DNA of 64,000 bases from Runella aurantiaca (GTDB lineage: Bacteria; Bacteroidota; Bacteroidia; Cytophagales; Spirosomataceae): assembly GCF_003339505.1 (NCBI RefSeq), contig NZ_QPIW01000002.1, positions 248,001-312,000 on the forward strand, given 5' to 3'. The position numbers were made by a program, and so were the translations under genes. Positions 10,001-17,852 of this stretch are shown here, in pieces (positions within the stretch are counted from its first letter, which is position 1; the number at the start of each line of letters is the position of its first letter). The notes under the pieces were generated by a model that saw only the letters and a list, made by a program, of their open reading frames with translations, was not told where the DNA came from and did no database searches.

Positions 10001-10537
10001 CTCTCCGTTGGCGTTGGTGGATGTACCTTTCTGGGTTCCTTTCAACAAAATACTCACGCCCGGCAGCCCTTCGTTTTTCTCAGCGTCGGTTACTTTGCCT
10101 TTGATGACCTGTTCCTGAGGTTCGATGGCGTTTGGGACGGGAACGTATATTTCGTCGATGGAGGCTGATTTTTCGGGTAGTTTTTTGCGTAATAAAATGC
10201 GCGTTCCGACCACTTCGTACGAAATATTGAGGGGTGTAAGCAACTCTCGCAATACTTCGGAAAGCTTGTTGGTCATACTCAATGACACTTTTTGGTCGGA
10301 CCGGATAGCATTGGGACTGTAGACAAACTTGATATTTGCCTGTTTCTCAATCGTACTAAAAACCCGCTTGATTTCGACCGATTCGATTTTGAGCGAAACG
10401 GAGGTGTTGAGCACTTCTTGGGCTTTTGTGTCGCGGGCACTGGCTAATCCGCAAAAAGCGACCAGCAGCAGAAATTGGGTAACCGTCATTCTCATCGCTT
10501 TGAGTAAGAACGCTTTGGTTCGTACATTTTTTTGCAT
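7070..10537 (-). CDS. SusC/RagA TonB-dependent transporter with STN domain (PUL A)
   Basis: The 1155-aa outer-membrane transporter starts best at the ATG complement at 10535-10537, which gives MQKNVRTKAFLLKAMR and a signal peptide; a longer reading to 10645 adds an implausible leader. Domain order: signal peptide, an STN (secretin/TonB short N-terminal) domain of about 75 residues, a carboxypeptidase-like beta-sandwich (VIKGKVTDAEKNEGLPGVSI), the plug with the SusC TonB-box region (GEVVVVGYGTQ) and plug motif (ILKDASSTAIYGSRGANGVI), then the 22-strand barrel ending in LNLSF. It imports oligosaccharides by TonB energy. The STN domain normally touches a periplasmic FecR protein, and one is encoded immediately upstream, so the transporter likely also signals substrate presence to the sigma factor. 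Confidence 0.96.
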   Translation of the reverse strand: MQKNVRTKAFLLKAMRMTVTQFLLLVAFCGLASARDTKAQEVLNTSVSLKIESVEIKRVFSTIEKQANIKFVYSPNAIRSDQKVSLSMTNKLSEVLRELLTPLNISYEVVGTRILLRKKLPEKSASIDEIYVPVPNAIEPQEQVIKGKVTDAEKNEGLPGVSILLKGTQKGTSTNANGEFSLAVPDNNAVLVFSFVGYEPQEIVVGSRTQINISLKTDTKALGEVVVVGYGTQRAKDVTGSVATINQTTIKDLPVSTIDQKMIGQVAGVQIQQLSGAPGGGTSVRIRGSGSLGAGNEPLYVVDGMPYAAGLNQNFNPLLLINPNDIESISILKDASSTAIYGSRGANGVIMITTKKGQYNRLQVNVSSMRGVQQVPQKGRPNLMNQQEFADLQRNKIDIAVRRAENRAATINDYPVEYQNPSSLVGDGTDWYDLLLQTAPIQDHTVSIQKGTQDSRMNFSLGYYKQEGVLRYTGVERFSANLGIESNLSKQVTVGVSLQPTLINQNRTNTNSSREDVIGVANWANPVMSPYDANGQLIPYIRSPQSKYHSAWSFANPLFVLRETTQLQQQFQNLGSAYLEWEITPDLRAKSSLNTIWATSKFNQFTPSTVGASNIPPVAGTGRSSNSRGDSFNWLLENTLTYNKTFQKHRLNALLGYTTQKDRSNAINLNASPYPNDLIQTINAAQAIGTWGENQQEWSIISYLGRLNYSFDDKYLFTATFRSDGSSRFGAKNRYATFPSIAAAWRISEEDFLKDNKVLNNLKLRASYGRSGNNNIGNYSHLAAINPGAYVFGNTQVSASFVGLSNPFLTWEESQQIDVGLDAEFFNNRLSLIVDLYNKESKNMLLNDVIPAITGFNSQIVNKGNVRNRGIEISLGGTPIKGALNWDFNLNVAFNRNKVLSLNENGDRILSGNNDNNPTHITVVGKPIGQFFGFIADGVYTAEDIANPNIIKTAQVYEGNSKYKDINGDGVINDFLDYTMLGNPHPDFIFGFSNNFSYKRFTLGVIMNGQKGGQVMNGLRQSTDNLQGFFNVNKEFVNRWRSAENPGDGTLYGVPKLTPSWGHRVNSRWVEDASFLRVSNLSLGYSLPEGLVKKTGFINSCRFYFTVQNLAMFTNYTGANPEAQSRDINNTLSPGFDISSYPLSRTTSVGLNLSF

Positions 10538-10699
10538 AATTTTAACATGTTTTTGGTTTGAAAAGGGCAAAAACTCCCCCGCAAGGCCGTGTTTCATGCA
10601 CGCATGAATCATTGCCAACCGAACGTCCATTCGGCTGCGGGTCACTCCAAGCCGATAATGCTCGCAACATTGTCGGCTTTTTTGGTACTCACTCCTAAT
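10538..10699 (-). promoter_or_regulatory. Structured leader between fecR and susC
   Basis: The 162-base gap holds three hairpins: TTCATG/CATGAA near 10593-10606, CCGAA/TTCGG at 10619-10634, and a 12-bp stem with one mismatch at 10649-10679. The last is followed by T6 on the plus strand, so it would terminate antisense transcription; on the sense strand it lacks a U-tract. The region is a plausible place for a sigma-factor-dependent promoter of susC, but I could not identify -35/-10 elements with confidence. Confidence 0.35.
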
Positions 10700-11710
10700 T
10701 TACTTACACCCTTCCCCAATAATAAAAATGCTCGTGCCGCGTTGCTCAAAAGAGGCATTGACCGATTTACAAATCAAATCAAGCTGCGTACGCAGGGGAA
10801 GTTCATTCAAATCGGCCGTGAATACGCATTGGTTCAGCATCTGGTTTTCTATGATAATCTGAAGTCCATAGGCATTTTCCAGTTTTTTAAGCACGTTGGG
10901 TAATGGGGTTTCATCAAAAATAAAGGTGGTGGGATGCGTCGGAGGCTGAATCACAACGGGTTTTTCTATGATGCTCGGGGTCAGTTTTCGAGAAATTTTG
11001 TCAAAGATGATTTTCTGATTGGGCGTTAAAATGAGACCGTTACGTTGTTGGGTCGGTTTGGAAGAGTTTTCGTAGACCGATACGCGTCCTGTGGCCACCA
11101 ACACTTCAATAGATTGGGCATCTTCGTAGGATTTGACCGTAAAACTGGTTCCTAAAACCTCCGTCACCAGCTCGCCGGCATGAACGACAAAGGGCTTGGT
11201 AGGGTCACGTTTGACGTTGAAAAAAGCTTCCCCTTTTAAAAATACACTGCGGCTTTGCTTACCAAAATGCTCCGGATAGGTCACACTGCTGTTGGCTTTC
11301 AAAATCACCACGCTCCCGTCTTCCAAGTGGATTTGTCGCGGATTGGTTGCCGTATTTTTGACCTCAATGCCGTGAGGAGTTTGGAGGGTGTGAGTGATAG
11401 GACTTTTGTTAAAGTTAGTTTGCTGAGAAAGAAACCATCCACCGCCCAAAACGATGGCAACGGAAGCTGCAACCGCCCATTGAAACCACGGCGTTTTATG
11501 GAGAGGTCTTATGGTTGCTTCCTCAAAAACGGCCTCTGTGATGCGTTGCCAAAGGCGTTTTTTGACGCTCACCTGTTCGGGCTCACTCAGGAGTAATACG
11601 TTGGTTTTGAGCGTATTTTCCTGCCATTCATGTACCAGTTTTTCTTCTTCGGGGCTGCAATCGCCCGCGAGGTATTTTTCCAGTAATTGATTAAATTCGT
11701 ATTGGTTCAT
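10700..11710 (-). CDS. FecR-family anti-sigma factor
   Basis: The 336-aa protein has the FecR layout of Bacteroidota: a cytoplasmic N-terminal helix bundle that holds the sigma factor (LLEKYLAGDCSPEEEKLVHEW), one membrane helix at about residues 77-95 (FQWAVAASVAIVLGGGWFL), the periplasmic FecR domain at about 105-200 (TPHGIEVKNT, LEDGSVVILKANSSVTYPE, GEAFFNVKRD) and a C-terminal STN-like DUF4974 domain (FDETPLPNVLKKLENAYG). It holds the upstream sigma factor inactive until the SusC transporter reports substrate. It lies 32 bases after the sigma gene and 162 bases before susC. Confidence 0.95.
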   Translation of the reverse strand: MNQYEFNQLLEKYLAGDCSPEEEKLVHEWQENTLKTNVLLLSEPEQVSVKKRLWQRITEAVFEEATIRPLHKTPWFQWAVAASVAIVLGGGWFLSQQTNFNKSPITHTLQTPHGIEVKNTATNPRQIHLEDGSVVILKANSSVTYPEHFGKQSRSVFLKGEAFFNVKRDPTKPFVVHAGELVTEVLGTSFTVKSYEDAQSIEVLVATGRVSVYENSSKPTQQRNGLILTPNQKIIFDKISRKLTPSIIEKPVVIQPPTHPTTFIFDETPLPNVLKKLENAYGLQIIIENQMLNQCVFTADLNELPLRTQLDLICKSVNASFEQRGTSIFIIGEGCK

Positions 11711-11742
11711 CGGTTAGTTTATTATGAAGAAATGGGTGGATA

Positions 11743-12300
11743 TTAATTGTCAGAATGATAGGCTTTCAGCTGCTCTTTTAAGACTTTGAGCGATTTGGTG
11801 ATGTGATATTCCACCGCTTTTTCCGACAGATTTAACTGCTGTGCAATGGCTTTGACGGATTGGTTTTCAAATCGGCTCATCTTGAATATCTCGACACTTT
11901 TTTCGGGCAATTTCTTCATTGCTTCTTCCACAGCTTTCGATAAATCGGCAAACTGAACGCTTTCATCGGTGACGTAGGATTGGTGTATTTCGTTGAAAAT
12001 CAGATACTCTTGAAATTTTCGCTGCGTAATCTGCGACTTGACGTAGTTGGTGGCCAGATACTTGATTGATACCACCAAATAAGCACTCAGATGTCGGATG
12101 ATGCTCTCTTGGCGCTTATGCCAAATCCGCTCAAACAGGTCTTGCACCAATTCTTCGGCTTCTTCACGGGTTCCCGTTTCGTGGTATGCAATGCCCAATA
12201 GCTTATACCAATAGCGGTTATAGATTTCTTCGAAAGCGGCTTGGTCGTCACTTTTTAGAAAATCAACCAATTGCTCATCTGTCAGGTTGCGGTGCTTCAT
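11743..12300 (-). CDS. ECF RNA polymerase sigma factor (FecI-like)
   Basis: The 185-aa reading starts at the ATG at 12298-12300 (MKHRNLTDEQLVDFLKSDD); a longer frame adds ten residues of doubtful value. Sigma region 2 is seen in AFEEIYNRYWYKLLGIAYH and EEAEELVQDLFERIWHKR, and region 4 in LPEKSVEIFKMSRFENQSVKAIAQQLNLSEKAVEYHITKSL. With FecR downstream and an STN-type SusC next, it completes a trans-envelope switch that turns on PUL A when its glycan is present. It is preceded by about 115 bases and then by the terminator of the stand-alone GH78 gene, so it has its own promoter. Confidence 0.95.
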   Translation of the reverse strand: MKHRNLTDEQLVDFLKSDDQAAFEEIYNRYWYKLLGIAYHETGTREEAEELVQDLFERIWHKRQESIIRHLSAYLVVSIKYLATNYVKSQITQRKFQEYLIFNEIHQSYVTDESVQFADLSKAVEEAMKKLPEKSVEIFKMSRFENQSVKAIAQQLNLSEKAVEYHITKSLKVLKEQLKAYHSDN

Positions 12301-12415
12301 CTTAAAATACGGTCGTACATGTATAGTCAATTAGCTAACCAAAATCCCTAAATGATTTTAAAAATTCTTTAAATAATTTCATATTTTTATTGAAAACAGG
12401 GATTTTCTAACCAAA

Positions 12416-12445
12416 AAAGCGCCTTCGTTCAATCAAAGGCGCTTT
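12416..12445 (-). terminator. Rho-independent terminator of the stand-alone GH78 gene
   Basis: AAAGCGCCTT (12416-12425) pairs perfectly with AAGGCGCTTT (12436-12445). On the minus strand the stem is followed by TTTTTT, the classic intrinsic terminator. It lies about 50 bases past the stop of the minus-strand GH78 gene and so separates that gene from the sigma factor. Confidence 0.85.
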
Positions 12446-12461
12446 GGTGAAAAAGATAAAG

Positions 12462-12493
12462 GTGTGTCAGGATTCTCAAATCCTGACGCACAC
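12462..12493. repeat. Palindromic element after the GH78 stop codon
   Basis: TCAGGATT pairs with AATCCTGA and is extended by GTGTG/CACAC across a two-base bulge (12462-12474 with 12479-12493). It sits 4 bases past the GH78 stop and just before the true terminator. It has the look of a short dispersed palindrome (REP-like); it may protect the mRNA 3' end. Confidence 0.45.
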
Positions 12494-12497
12494 TTGA

Positions 12498-15341
12498 TTA
12501 AAATCCCGATAATGCCGATTTTTTATAACTGAGAACGTATTTTCCCGAACCTACCACCACCGTGTTCCGCTCACGGCGATTTATCCATTTGGACTTTACG
12601 GCCGTGGCGATAAGGGCTTTTCCATTAAAAATAATGTTGTTTGTTGGCGTTGGCGGCAGACAAATGGTTGCAGTTGTGTTGACTGGCACCTCAAGAGTCA
12701 TCGTAATGATGTCTCCCTTTTTTTGCCAAGCCGAAGTTATCGTGCCGTTGATGGAACGGTGTGCGGCTTTTAATGAATTGATATTGGTATTCATAAGTTC
12801 GGGTTGAATAACGAAGTTTTTGAAGCCAGGCGAGGTCTCTTTGATGCCCGCCATGTTTTCAAACATCCATTCACAAATTGACCCGAACGCGTAGTGGTTG
12901 AACGAATTCATGCCTGCTGGAAAGCCGCCTTCACGCGTAAAACTGTTCCAACGTTCCCAAATCGTATTGGCCCCGTTGGCAATTTCAAAACCCCACGACG
13001 GATATTCTTTTTGAAACAACAATTTGTAGGCTGTTTCACTGTTTCCCGTGGTCGAAAGTGCGGGCAGCATGGGCCGAACGCCCAAGAAGCCGGTGGTCAG
13101 TTTATTGTCGTTTTTTACTACCAATTCGTTCAGCCATTTGGCAGCTTTCAGCGTATGGGTACTGTCCAAAAGATTCATAAAAATGGCGTTGGCGTAGGCC
13201 GTTTGGGTGTGGCCTTCAAAACCCATTTCTCCGTCAACGTAGCCTTTTCCATTGCCGTAGGCGGCAGCGTTGCAGATAAATTTGCCTTCGGCGTTGGTAT
13301 AATGTTTGAGGAATGCCGCTTTCACTTTGGCGAATACTTCTTTGAAATGAGCGGCTTCTTTTTCGTCAGCGATGGCGGTGGCCATTTCCTGCATCAAGCT
13401 GGCCGAATACGCGTAATACATCGTAGCCAGCATATCGGGTGGTGTTTTTTTGCCCACGCTCAGCCAATCGCCAAACCCGCCTTTAGGGTCCACTTCGGCA
13501 AAGGCTGTTTCTTTGAACACGTACTCGCCTTTGCTTTTTGTTTCCAGAAACTGCATAAATTTCTTCATCTCGGTCCAATGTGCTTTGATGATTTTGGTAT
13601 CACCATACGACCTGAAAATTTGGTACGGATAAATAATCCCCGCTTCCATCCAACCCGGCGAATAGGTATCCGTAACGCGTACCGACGGAGCCGGCGCGTA
13701 GACGGGATAGGCGCCATTGGCGAGTTGGGCATCGTTCAAATCCACCACCCATTTGGTGCCAAAGGCTGCAATATCGTTGTTGAGCGTCGCACTTTTGACG
13801 TAGGCCTGCGCATCGCCCGTCCAGCCCAAACGCTCGTCGCGTTGCGGACAGTCGGTCGGAACTTCCAGATAATTAGACTGTTGTGTCCAGATGATGTTGT
13901 GATACAGTTGGTTGACAAAAGCGTTGTCCGTTTCAAATGTCCCCGCTTTGGGCGTCGCCGACGACAACACAATGCCCAGAATATCCTGCATTCCCGGCGC
14001 ATATTTCAAGCCTTCGATTTGCACATACTGAAAACCGTGATAGGTAAAATGCGGCTCGTAGATTTCGCCGTTGGGGTCGCCTTTGGCAATGTACAGGTCG
14101 GTCCCCCGCGCTTTGCGCAGGTTTTCGGTCATGAGTTTGCCGTCGGGATAGAGCATTTCACCAAATCTGAAAAGAATAGAATCGCCTTTGGCGGCTTTGA
14201 AGCGGATGCGAATCAGACCCGCGAAGTTTTGACCCATATCGACTAAATAGGCATTGGGGCCCATTTGCTTAAGGGTTTTTGGCGTTAGCCTGGCCACTTC
14301 CCGCACCGGGTCACCGGGATAAACTTGGAGTAGGCGGTCGGTTTTCTCCGCAACGGTCATGACTTTTTTCCACGCCGCCTCATTGTAGCCGGGTTGATTC
14401 CAGCCCGTCAGTTCTTTGTTGGCGTCGTAGACTTCCCCGTTCAAAATGTCGGATTCTACGATGGGGCCGTAATTTGCTTTCCACGTATTGTTGGTAGCAA
14501 TTATTTCCTTTTGGCCGTTGGTATATTCAATTTCCAATTGTGCTTTCAGGGCCGGTACGTCGCCGTAAAAGTTTTTTACGACGGGATTTCTGACCAATAA
14601 TGCGTAGCCCAAATACCCGGCATACCAACCGTACGAAATCATGGAACCCAAGGCATTTTTGCCGGGGTGCAGTTCTTTAGTTACGTCAAAGGTTTGATAA
14701 TAAAGACGTTTGTTGTAATCGGTCCAGCCGGGAGTGAGGTAATCTCTCCCGATTTTCTTGCCATTTATTTGAAATTCATACAAACCCAAAGCTGTCACGT
14801 ACAACCTTGCTTTTTTTACAACACCTTTTATTTCGACGTCTTTTCTTAGATAGGGAGCTGGCGGCAAATGATATTCTTTGCCTTTGCCTAACTGATTCAG
14901 ATTGAGCCCGATGAAGTCGGCTTCCCAGTCGGTTTTTTGGAGCAGTCCCATTTCCCACATAGCGGGAGCACTCCACGGCCCAGGCTGGTTTTTCTTGTCC
15001 CAACTGCGGACTTTCCAGTAACAAATTTGTCGTGATTCCAACGCTTTGCCCCCGTATTCGATTTGCGAAGTAGCGTCGCCAGCCACTTTTTTCGTATCCC
15101 AAAAGTCTGCTTTTCCTTCCTCAAGTTGGGTAATAGAAGACGCCACCAGAATTTGATAGCCTGTTTGGTATTGACTATTTACCGCAGAGGTCAATTCCCA
15201 ACTCAAACGTGGATGAGCCACGTCGGTGACGGGGTTGATTTTGTATTCAGAACGCAGGTAAGTGGCTTTTAAATCGCTTTGGGCAGATACGTAAAGAGAG
15301 AAAAAAAAGAACAATAATTGGAGATAAAGCTTCTGAATCAT
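12498..15341 (-). CDS. Exported GH78 alpha-L-rhamnosidase
   Basis: The 947-aa protein is best started at the ATG at 15339-15341, giving a signal peptide MIQKLYLQLLFFFFSLYVSA. The full GH78 order is visible: Fn3-like domain with PVTDVAHPRLSWEL (about 35-48), the beta-sandwich with ARLYVTALGLYEFQINGKKI, an insert domain, the catalytic barrel with EVPTDCPQRDERLGWTGDAQ near residue 500 (acidic catalytic residues lie here), and the C-terminal sandwich with SAWQKKGDIITMTLEVP. It removes terminal alpha-L-rhamnose from oligosaccharides in the periplasm. It is on the same strand as PUL A but ends at a strong terminator, so it is a separate transcription unit beside the sulfatase-rhamnosidase locus and probably acts on the same substrate. 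Confidence 0.95.
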   Translation of the reverse strand: MIQKLYLQLLFFFFSLYVSAQSDLKATYLRSEYKINPVTDVAHPRLSWELTSAVNSQYQTGYQILVASSITQLEEGKADFWDTKKVAGDATSQIEYGGKALESRQICYWKVRSWDKKNQPGPWSAPAMWEMGLLQKTDWEADFIGLNLNQLGKGKEYHLPPAPYLRKDVEIKGVVKKARLYVTALGLYEFQINGKKIGRDYLTPGWTDYNKRLYYQTFDVTKELHPGKNALGSMISYGWYAGYLGYALLVRNPVVKNFYGDVPALKAQLEIEYTNGQKEIIATNNTWKANYGPIVESDILNGEVYDANKELTGWNQPGYNEAAWKKVMTVAEKTDRLLQVYPGDPVREVARLTPKTLKQMGPNAYLVDMGQNFAGLIRIRFKAAKGDSILFRFGEMLYPDGKLMTENLRKARGTDLYIAKGDPNGEIYEPHFTYHGFQYVQIEGLKYAPGMQDILGIVLSSATPKAGTFETDNAFVNQLYHNIIWTQQSNYLEVPTDCPQRDERLGWTGDAQAYVKSATLNNDIAAFGTKWVVDLNDAQLANGAYPVYAPAPSVRVTDTYSPGWMEAGIIYPYQIFRSYGDTKIIKAHWTEMKKFMQFLETKSKGEYVFKETAFAEVDPKGGFGDWLSVGKKTPPDMLATMYYAYSASLMQEMATAIADEKEAAHFKEVFAKVKAAFLKHYTNAEGKFICNAAAYGNGKGYVDGEMGFEGHTQTAYANAIFMNLLDSTHTLKAAKWLNELVVKNDNKLTTGFLGVRPMLPALSTTGNSETAYKLLFQKEYPSWGFEIANGANTIWERWNSFTREGGFPAGMNSFNHYAFGSICEWMFENMAGIKETSPGFKNFVIQPELMNTNINSLKAAHRSINGTITSAWQKKGDIITMTLEVPVNTTATICLPPTPTNNIIFNGKALIATAVKSKWINRRERNTVVVGSGKYVLSYKKSALSGF

Positions 15342-15480
15342 ACCAGTTTTGGGGATGTTAGGATGTGTAGTATGAGGCAAATAACCGTGAAATGCCCGCA
15401 AAAACTATCCTTTACCAACCTACCTTTTATCCAAAAAAATCATTTTTTGTTCCTGTTGATAGCCTGACTCAGCAGAAAAC

Positions 15481-15510
15481 AAAAAAATCCCCAGCAATAC
15501 GCTGGGGATT
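15481..15510 (-). terminator. Rho-independent terminator of the desaturase gene
   Basis: AATCCCCAGC (15486-15495) pairs perfectly with GCTGGGGATT (15501-15510) around a 5-base loop, followed on the minus strand by seven T. It lies 24 bases past the desaturase stop. Confidence 0.88.
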
Positions 15511-15533
15511 GGATAAATAGTAAGCGTCGTTTT

Positions 15534-16646
15534 TTAGCCAATCGCCTCATTGAGGTCTGGTAAACCGCCAAAGCGTTTCAGCGTATCTACGTGCGATTGT
15601 AGCGCGCTCCAAAACGTTGGATTTTCCATGTAAACCAGCCCAAAATCTTCGGCTGTTTGTTTGACGATAGGTGCGATATTGGGATAATGGACGTGGCAGA
15701 TTTTGGGGAAAAGGTGGTGCTCAATCTGGAAATTCAAACCACCTACGTACCACGACAGCCACTTATTGCGTGGCGAAAAATTGACCGTTGTTTCTAGCTG
15801 GTGAATGGCCCAATCTTTGTTCACAATACCTGTCTCGGGAATCATCGGGTGGGATGTTCCTTCTACGGTATGCGCCAACTGAAAAATAATCGTCAACACC
15901 TGTCCAGCAGTGAAGTGCATGACCAGAAAACCAATGATAACTTCTGAAAAAGGAATTGAAAAAACCACCACTGGGAGCACCAAAAAGATGGTGAGATAGG
16001 TCGATTTGACAACAATCAAATTAAGCAGCGTCATGGCGTTTTGGGCTTTGGTCTGCTTATTGACGCCGTTGCGGATGTACGAAACAAATTGGATAAAATC
16101 TTTCAAAAGTACCCAATACAGGGTGAGAATTCCGTAGAAAAAGAAAGCATAGATCCATTGAAAGCGGTGTACTTTTTTGATTTCAGCGTGGGGAGAAAGT
16201 TTGACAATACCACGGTCGCGGATGTCTTCGTCCATCGGTACAATATTGGTGTACGTGTGGTGAAGTACGTTGTGTTGTAATTTCCAATTCAGAACGCCTG
16301 CTCCGGCCAAGTAGATAGAATAACCCAGCCATTTGTTGACCCATGTACGGTCAGAATAGGCACCGTGATTGGCATCGTGCATGATGCTCATTCCAATGCC
16401 CGATATACCAAATCCCATAATAATCCAGAGCGGTATGCTTGCGGCGAGTGAAGGCTGAAAAGCGAGAATACAGATAAAAGGAAGAATGTAGGCGCTCAAT
16501 AAAACGACCGTTTTGACGATCATCGTTCGGTTGGCGTGCTTTGGGATATTGTTTTCCTTAAAATAGGCGTCTACTCTTTTTTTTAGGGTTGGGAAAAATT
16601 GACTTTTTTCTTGGGCAACAAATTTTACGTTTTCTTTAAGTTTCAT
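15534..16646 (-). CDS. Membrane fatty-acid desaturase (acyl-lipid, front-end type)
   Basis: This 370-aa membrane protein carries the three histidine boxes of the di-iron desaturases: H90-DAN-H94, H125-NVL-H129-H130, and Q307-I-E-H310-H311. The Q in place of the first H of the third box is typical of front-end (delta-5/delta-6-like) acyl desaturases; the usual N-terminal cytochrome b5 domain is absent, so electrons must come from a separate ferredoxin or cytochrome. Hydrophobic segments surround the boxes (about 44-62, 70-88, 150-170, 215-240). It inserts a double bond into membrane acyl chains, commonly for cold adaptation. It is monocistronic, with its own terminator. Regiospecificity cannot be read from sequence. 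Confidence 0.93.
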   Translation of the reverse strand: MKLKENVKFVAQEKSQFFPTLKKRVDAYFKENNIPKHANRTMIVKTVVLLSAYILPFICILAFQPSLAASIPLWIIMGFGISGIGMSIMHDANHGAYSDRTWVNKWLGYSIYLAGAGVLNWKLQHNVLHHTYTNIVPMDEDIRDRGIVKLSPHAEIKKVHRFQWIYAFFFYGILTLYWVLLKDFIQFVSYIRNGVNKQTKAQNAMTLLNLIVVKSTYLTIFLVLPVVVFSIPFSEVIIGFLVMHFTAGQVLTIIFQLAHTVEGTSHPMIPETGIVNKDWAIHQLETTVNFSPRNKWLSWYVGGLNFQIEHHLFPKICHVHYPNIAPIVKQTAEDFGLVYMENPTFWSALQSHVDTLKRFGGLPDLNEAIG

Positions 16647-17379
16647 TAAAATTAAAGGTTAGATAGGCTAAATGTACGAAGCGAAAAATCAAGAAAAGAG
16701 GAACTTTTACGTCCCATTTCTGTTCAGAGAACCGCTTCATCTTAAAAAATAAAAAAGTTGGATTTATAATTATAGATTCAGAAAAAAAATATGGTACAAA
16801 ACCATAATGACTATCAAATTTACTTAGCAATTCTGTAGTTAGGTGTTACAAATATACTGAAAGTCATGCAGATTGGTAGTAAAAGAATTTTTCTGAACAA
16901 AGCAGCAGGACAAACAAAGCTTAGAACTCTCAAATCGCCACTTTATTTCCGCAAATAAGTTTTGGGCAATGCTCAGTTGGGCTTGCGTTTGTCTAGTTTT
17001 CACCATATATAACGTACAAAACAATGTTTAATTACAGATTTTCAATTTAATTGGGGGTGTCTGCCATCTTTGTTATATGCTGCAAATATGCTTGTGTGTG
17101 TATATCCCAAAATGAACGCTTAATAAATAATAAACAGATTGTACTTCTTTTTGTTTGTGCAATCCAGCCTTTCGTTTATTATTGTAAAAAAACCTGCCAG
17201 ATCTTTGATCGTCAGGACTCAACGTTAGAGGTGAAATTTCACAACTGTTTCTGCTTGACGCGGTTATAATGTGCCTGTTCATGTCTACAAAAGAGCTGTA
17301 ATGGTGGAGTCGCCGCATAGAACCCCGCCTATACAGCATATAAAAACGGAATCGTAGTTGAACAGATTTTAATTTTAGT
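16647..17379. other. Long AT-rich intergenic region without a convincing gene
   Basis: This 733-base stretch is clearly richer in A and T than its neighbours. Open frames of 60-70 codons on both strands (for example 16839-17024 minus, 17051-17269 plus) have no recognisable domain and depend on TTG starts or overlap the desaturase promoter zone. A TACATTTA box on the minus strand (16669-16676) resembles the Bacteroidota -7 element and could serve the desaturase. I see no tRNA, rRNA or clear repeat here; the stretch may be decayed DNA. Confidence 0.4.
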
Positions 17380-17637
17380 ATGGAAAATGAACCAGTATGG
17401 ATACTGATTACAGAATTGTTGGAGAGCGGATGGGAATATTCTGTTGAGCTTGGCAGGATAGGAAATAAAGATACATGGATACTCAAAAACAAGGAAAAAG
17501 AAGTGGTCGCTTATCAAATAGCTGAACCAGAAAAAGCCCCGTTTTATAATGTGTACTGCTTAGTGGAATACGAATCTGAAAATGGAAAGGAATCATCAAG
17601 CCCTGAGATAATCGCTTTTTTGTTAAAGGGGAGCTAA
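17380..17637 (+). CDS. Small hypothetical protein, 85 aa
   Basis: I do not recognise this protein. It starts at an ATG after an AT-rich leader and reads MENEPVWILITELLESGWEY followed by a soluble, alternating beta-strand pattern (DTWILKNKEKEVVAYQIA) and an acidic tail. There is no signal peptide, membrane segment or cysteine motif. It stands alone between the AT-rich gap and the nagB-like gene, in a zone of low GC, which would fit a recently acquired or orphan gene. Codon-position character looks coding-like but I could not test it. It might equally be spurious. Confidence 0.45.
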   Translation: MENEPVWILITELLESGWEYSVELGRIGNKDTWILKNKEKEVVAYQIAEPEKAPFYNVYCLVEYESENGKESSSPEIIAFLLKGS

Positions 17638-17733
17638 ATCAGGATAGGAGTAGTTGCTCAACTTTTTCGCCTGATTTTCCAACATCCATCCTGCTTTGTT
17701 TGGGTTCAAGGCTGTAAGGGAAAATTTAGTAAA

Positions 17734-17771
17734 ATCAATTGGCAGCCATAGCTATTTGGCAGCCAATTGAT
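17734..17771. repeat. Inverted repeat between the orphan gene and the nagB-like gene
   Basis: ATCAATTGGC (17734-17743) pairs with GCCAATTGAT (17762-17771), and inside it TTGGCAGCCA occurs twice as a direct repeat. It lies about 80 bases past the minus-strand stop at 17853 and about 95 past the plus-strand stop at 17637. It may act as a weak bidirectional terminator; there is no T-run. Confidence 0.4.
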
Positions 17772-17852
17772 TATGTGAAGAATTATTCGGTAAGTTATAA
17801 ACTGAATTGAGATTGTTTTGGCGGTTATGGGTGTTTTCCCACCAACTATCAC

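Noticed and set aside
10649-10683. Stem-loop with T6 that looks like an intrinsic terminator
   Set aside because: The T-run is on the plus strand while the flanking genes run on the minus strand, so it would not end the fecR-susC transcript; it is mentioned only as part of the leader.
12894-14246. A 450-codon open frame on the plus strand
   Set aside because: It is fully antisense to the stand-alone GH78 gene, has no domain and a His/Phe/Gly-rich composition typical of reverse-frame shadows.
16839-17024. A 61-codon frame on the minus strand in the AT-rich gap
   Set aside because: No recognisable motif, weak start and AT-rich composition; kept as part of the intergenic description.
17051-17269. 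A 72-codon frame on the plus strand in the AT-rich gap
   Set aside because: It needs a TTG start and has a random-looking Cys/Phe-rich translation.
17000-17280. Strings such as GTTATATG and CGGTTATAATG suggestive of integron attC ends
   Set aside because: No paired R and L boxes with a proper stem could be assembled and no integrase gene is present.
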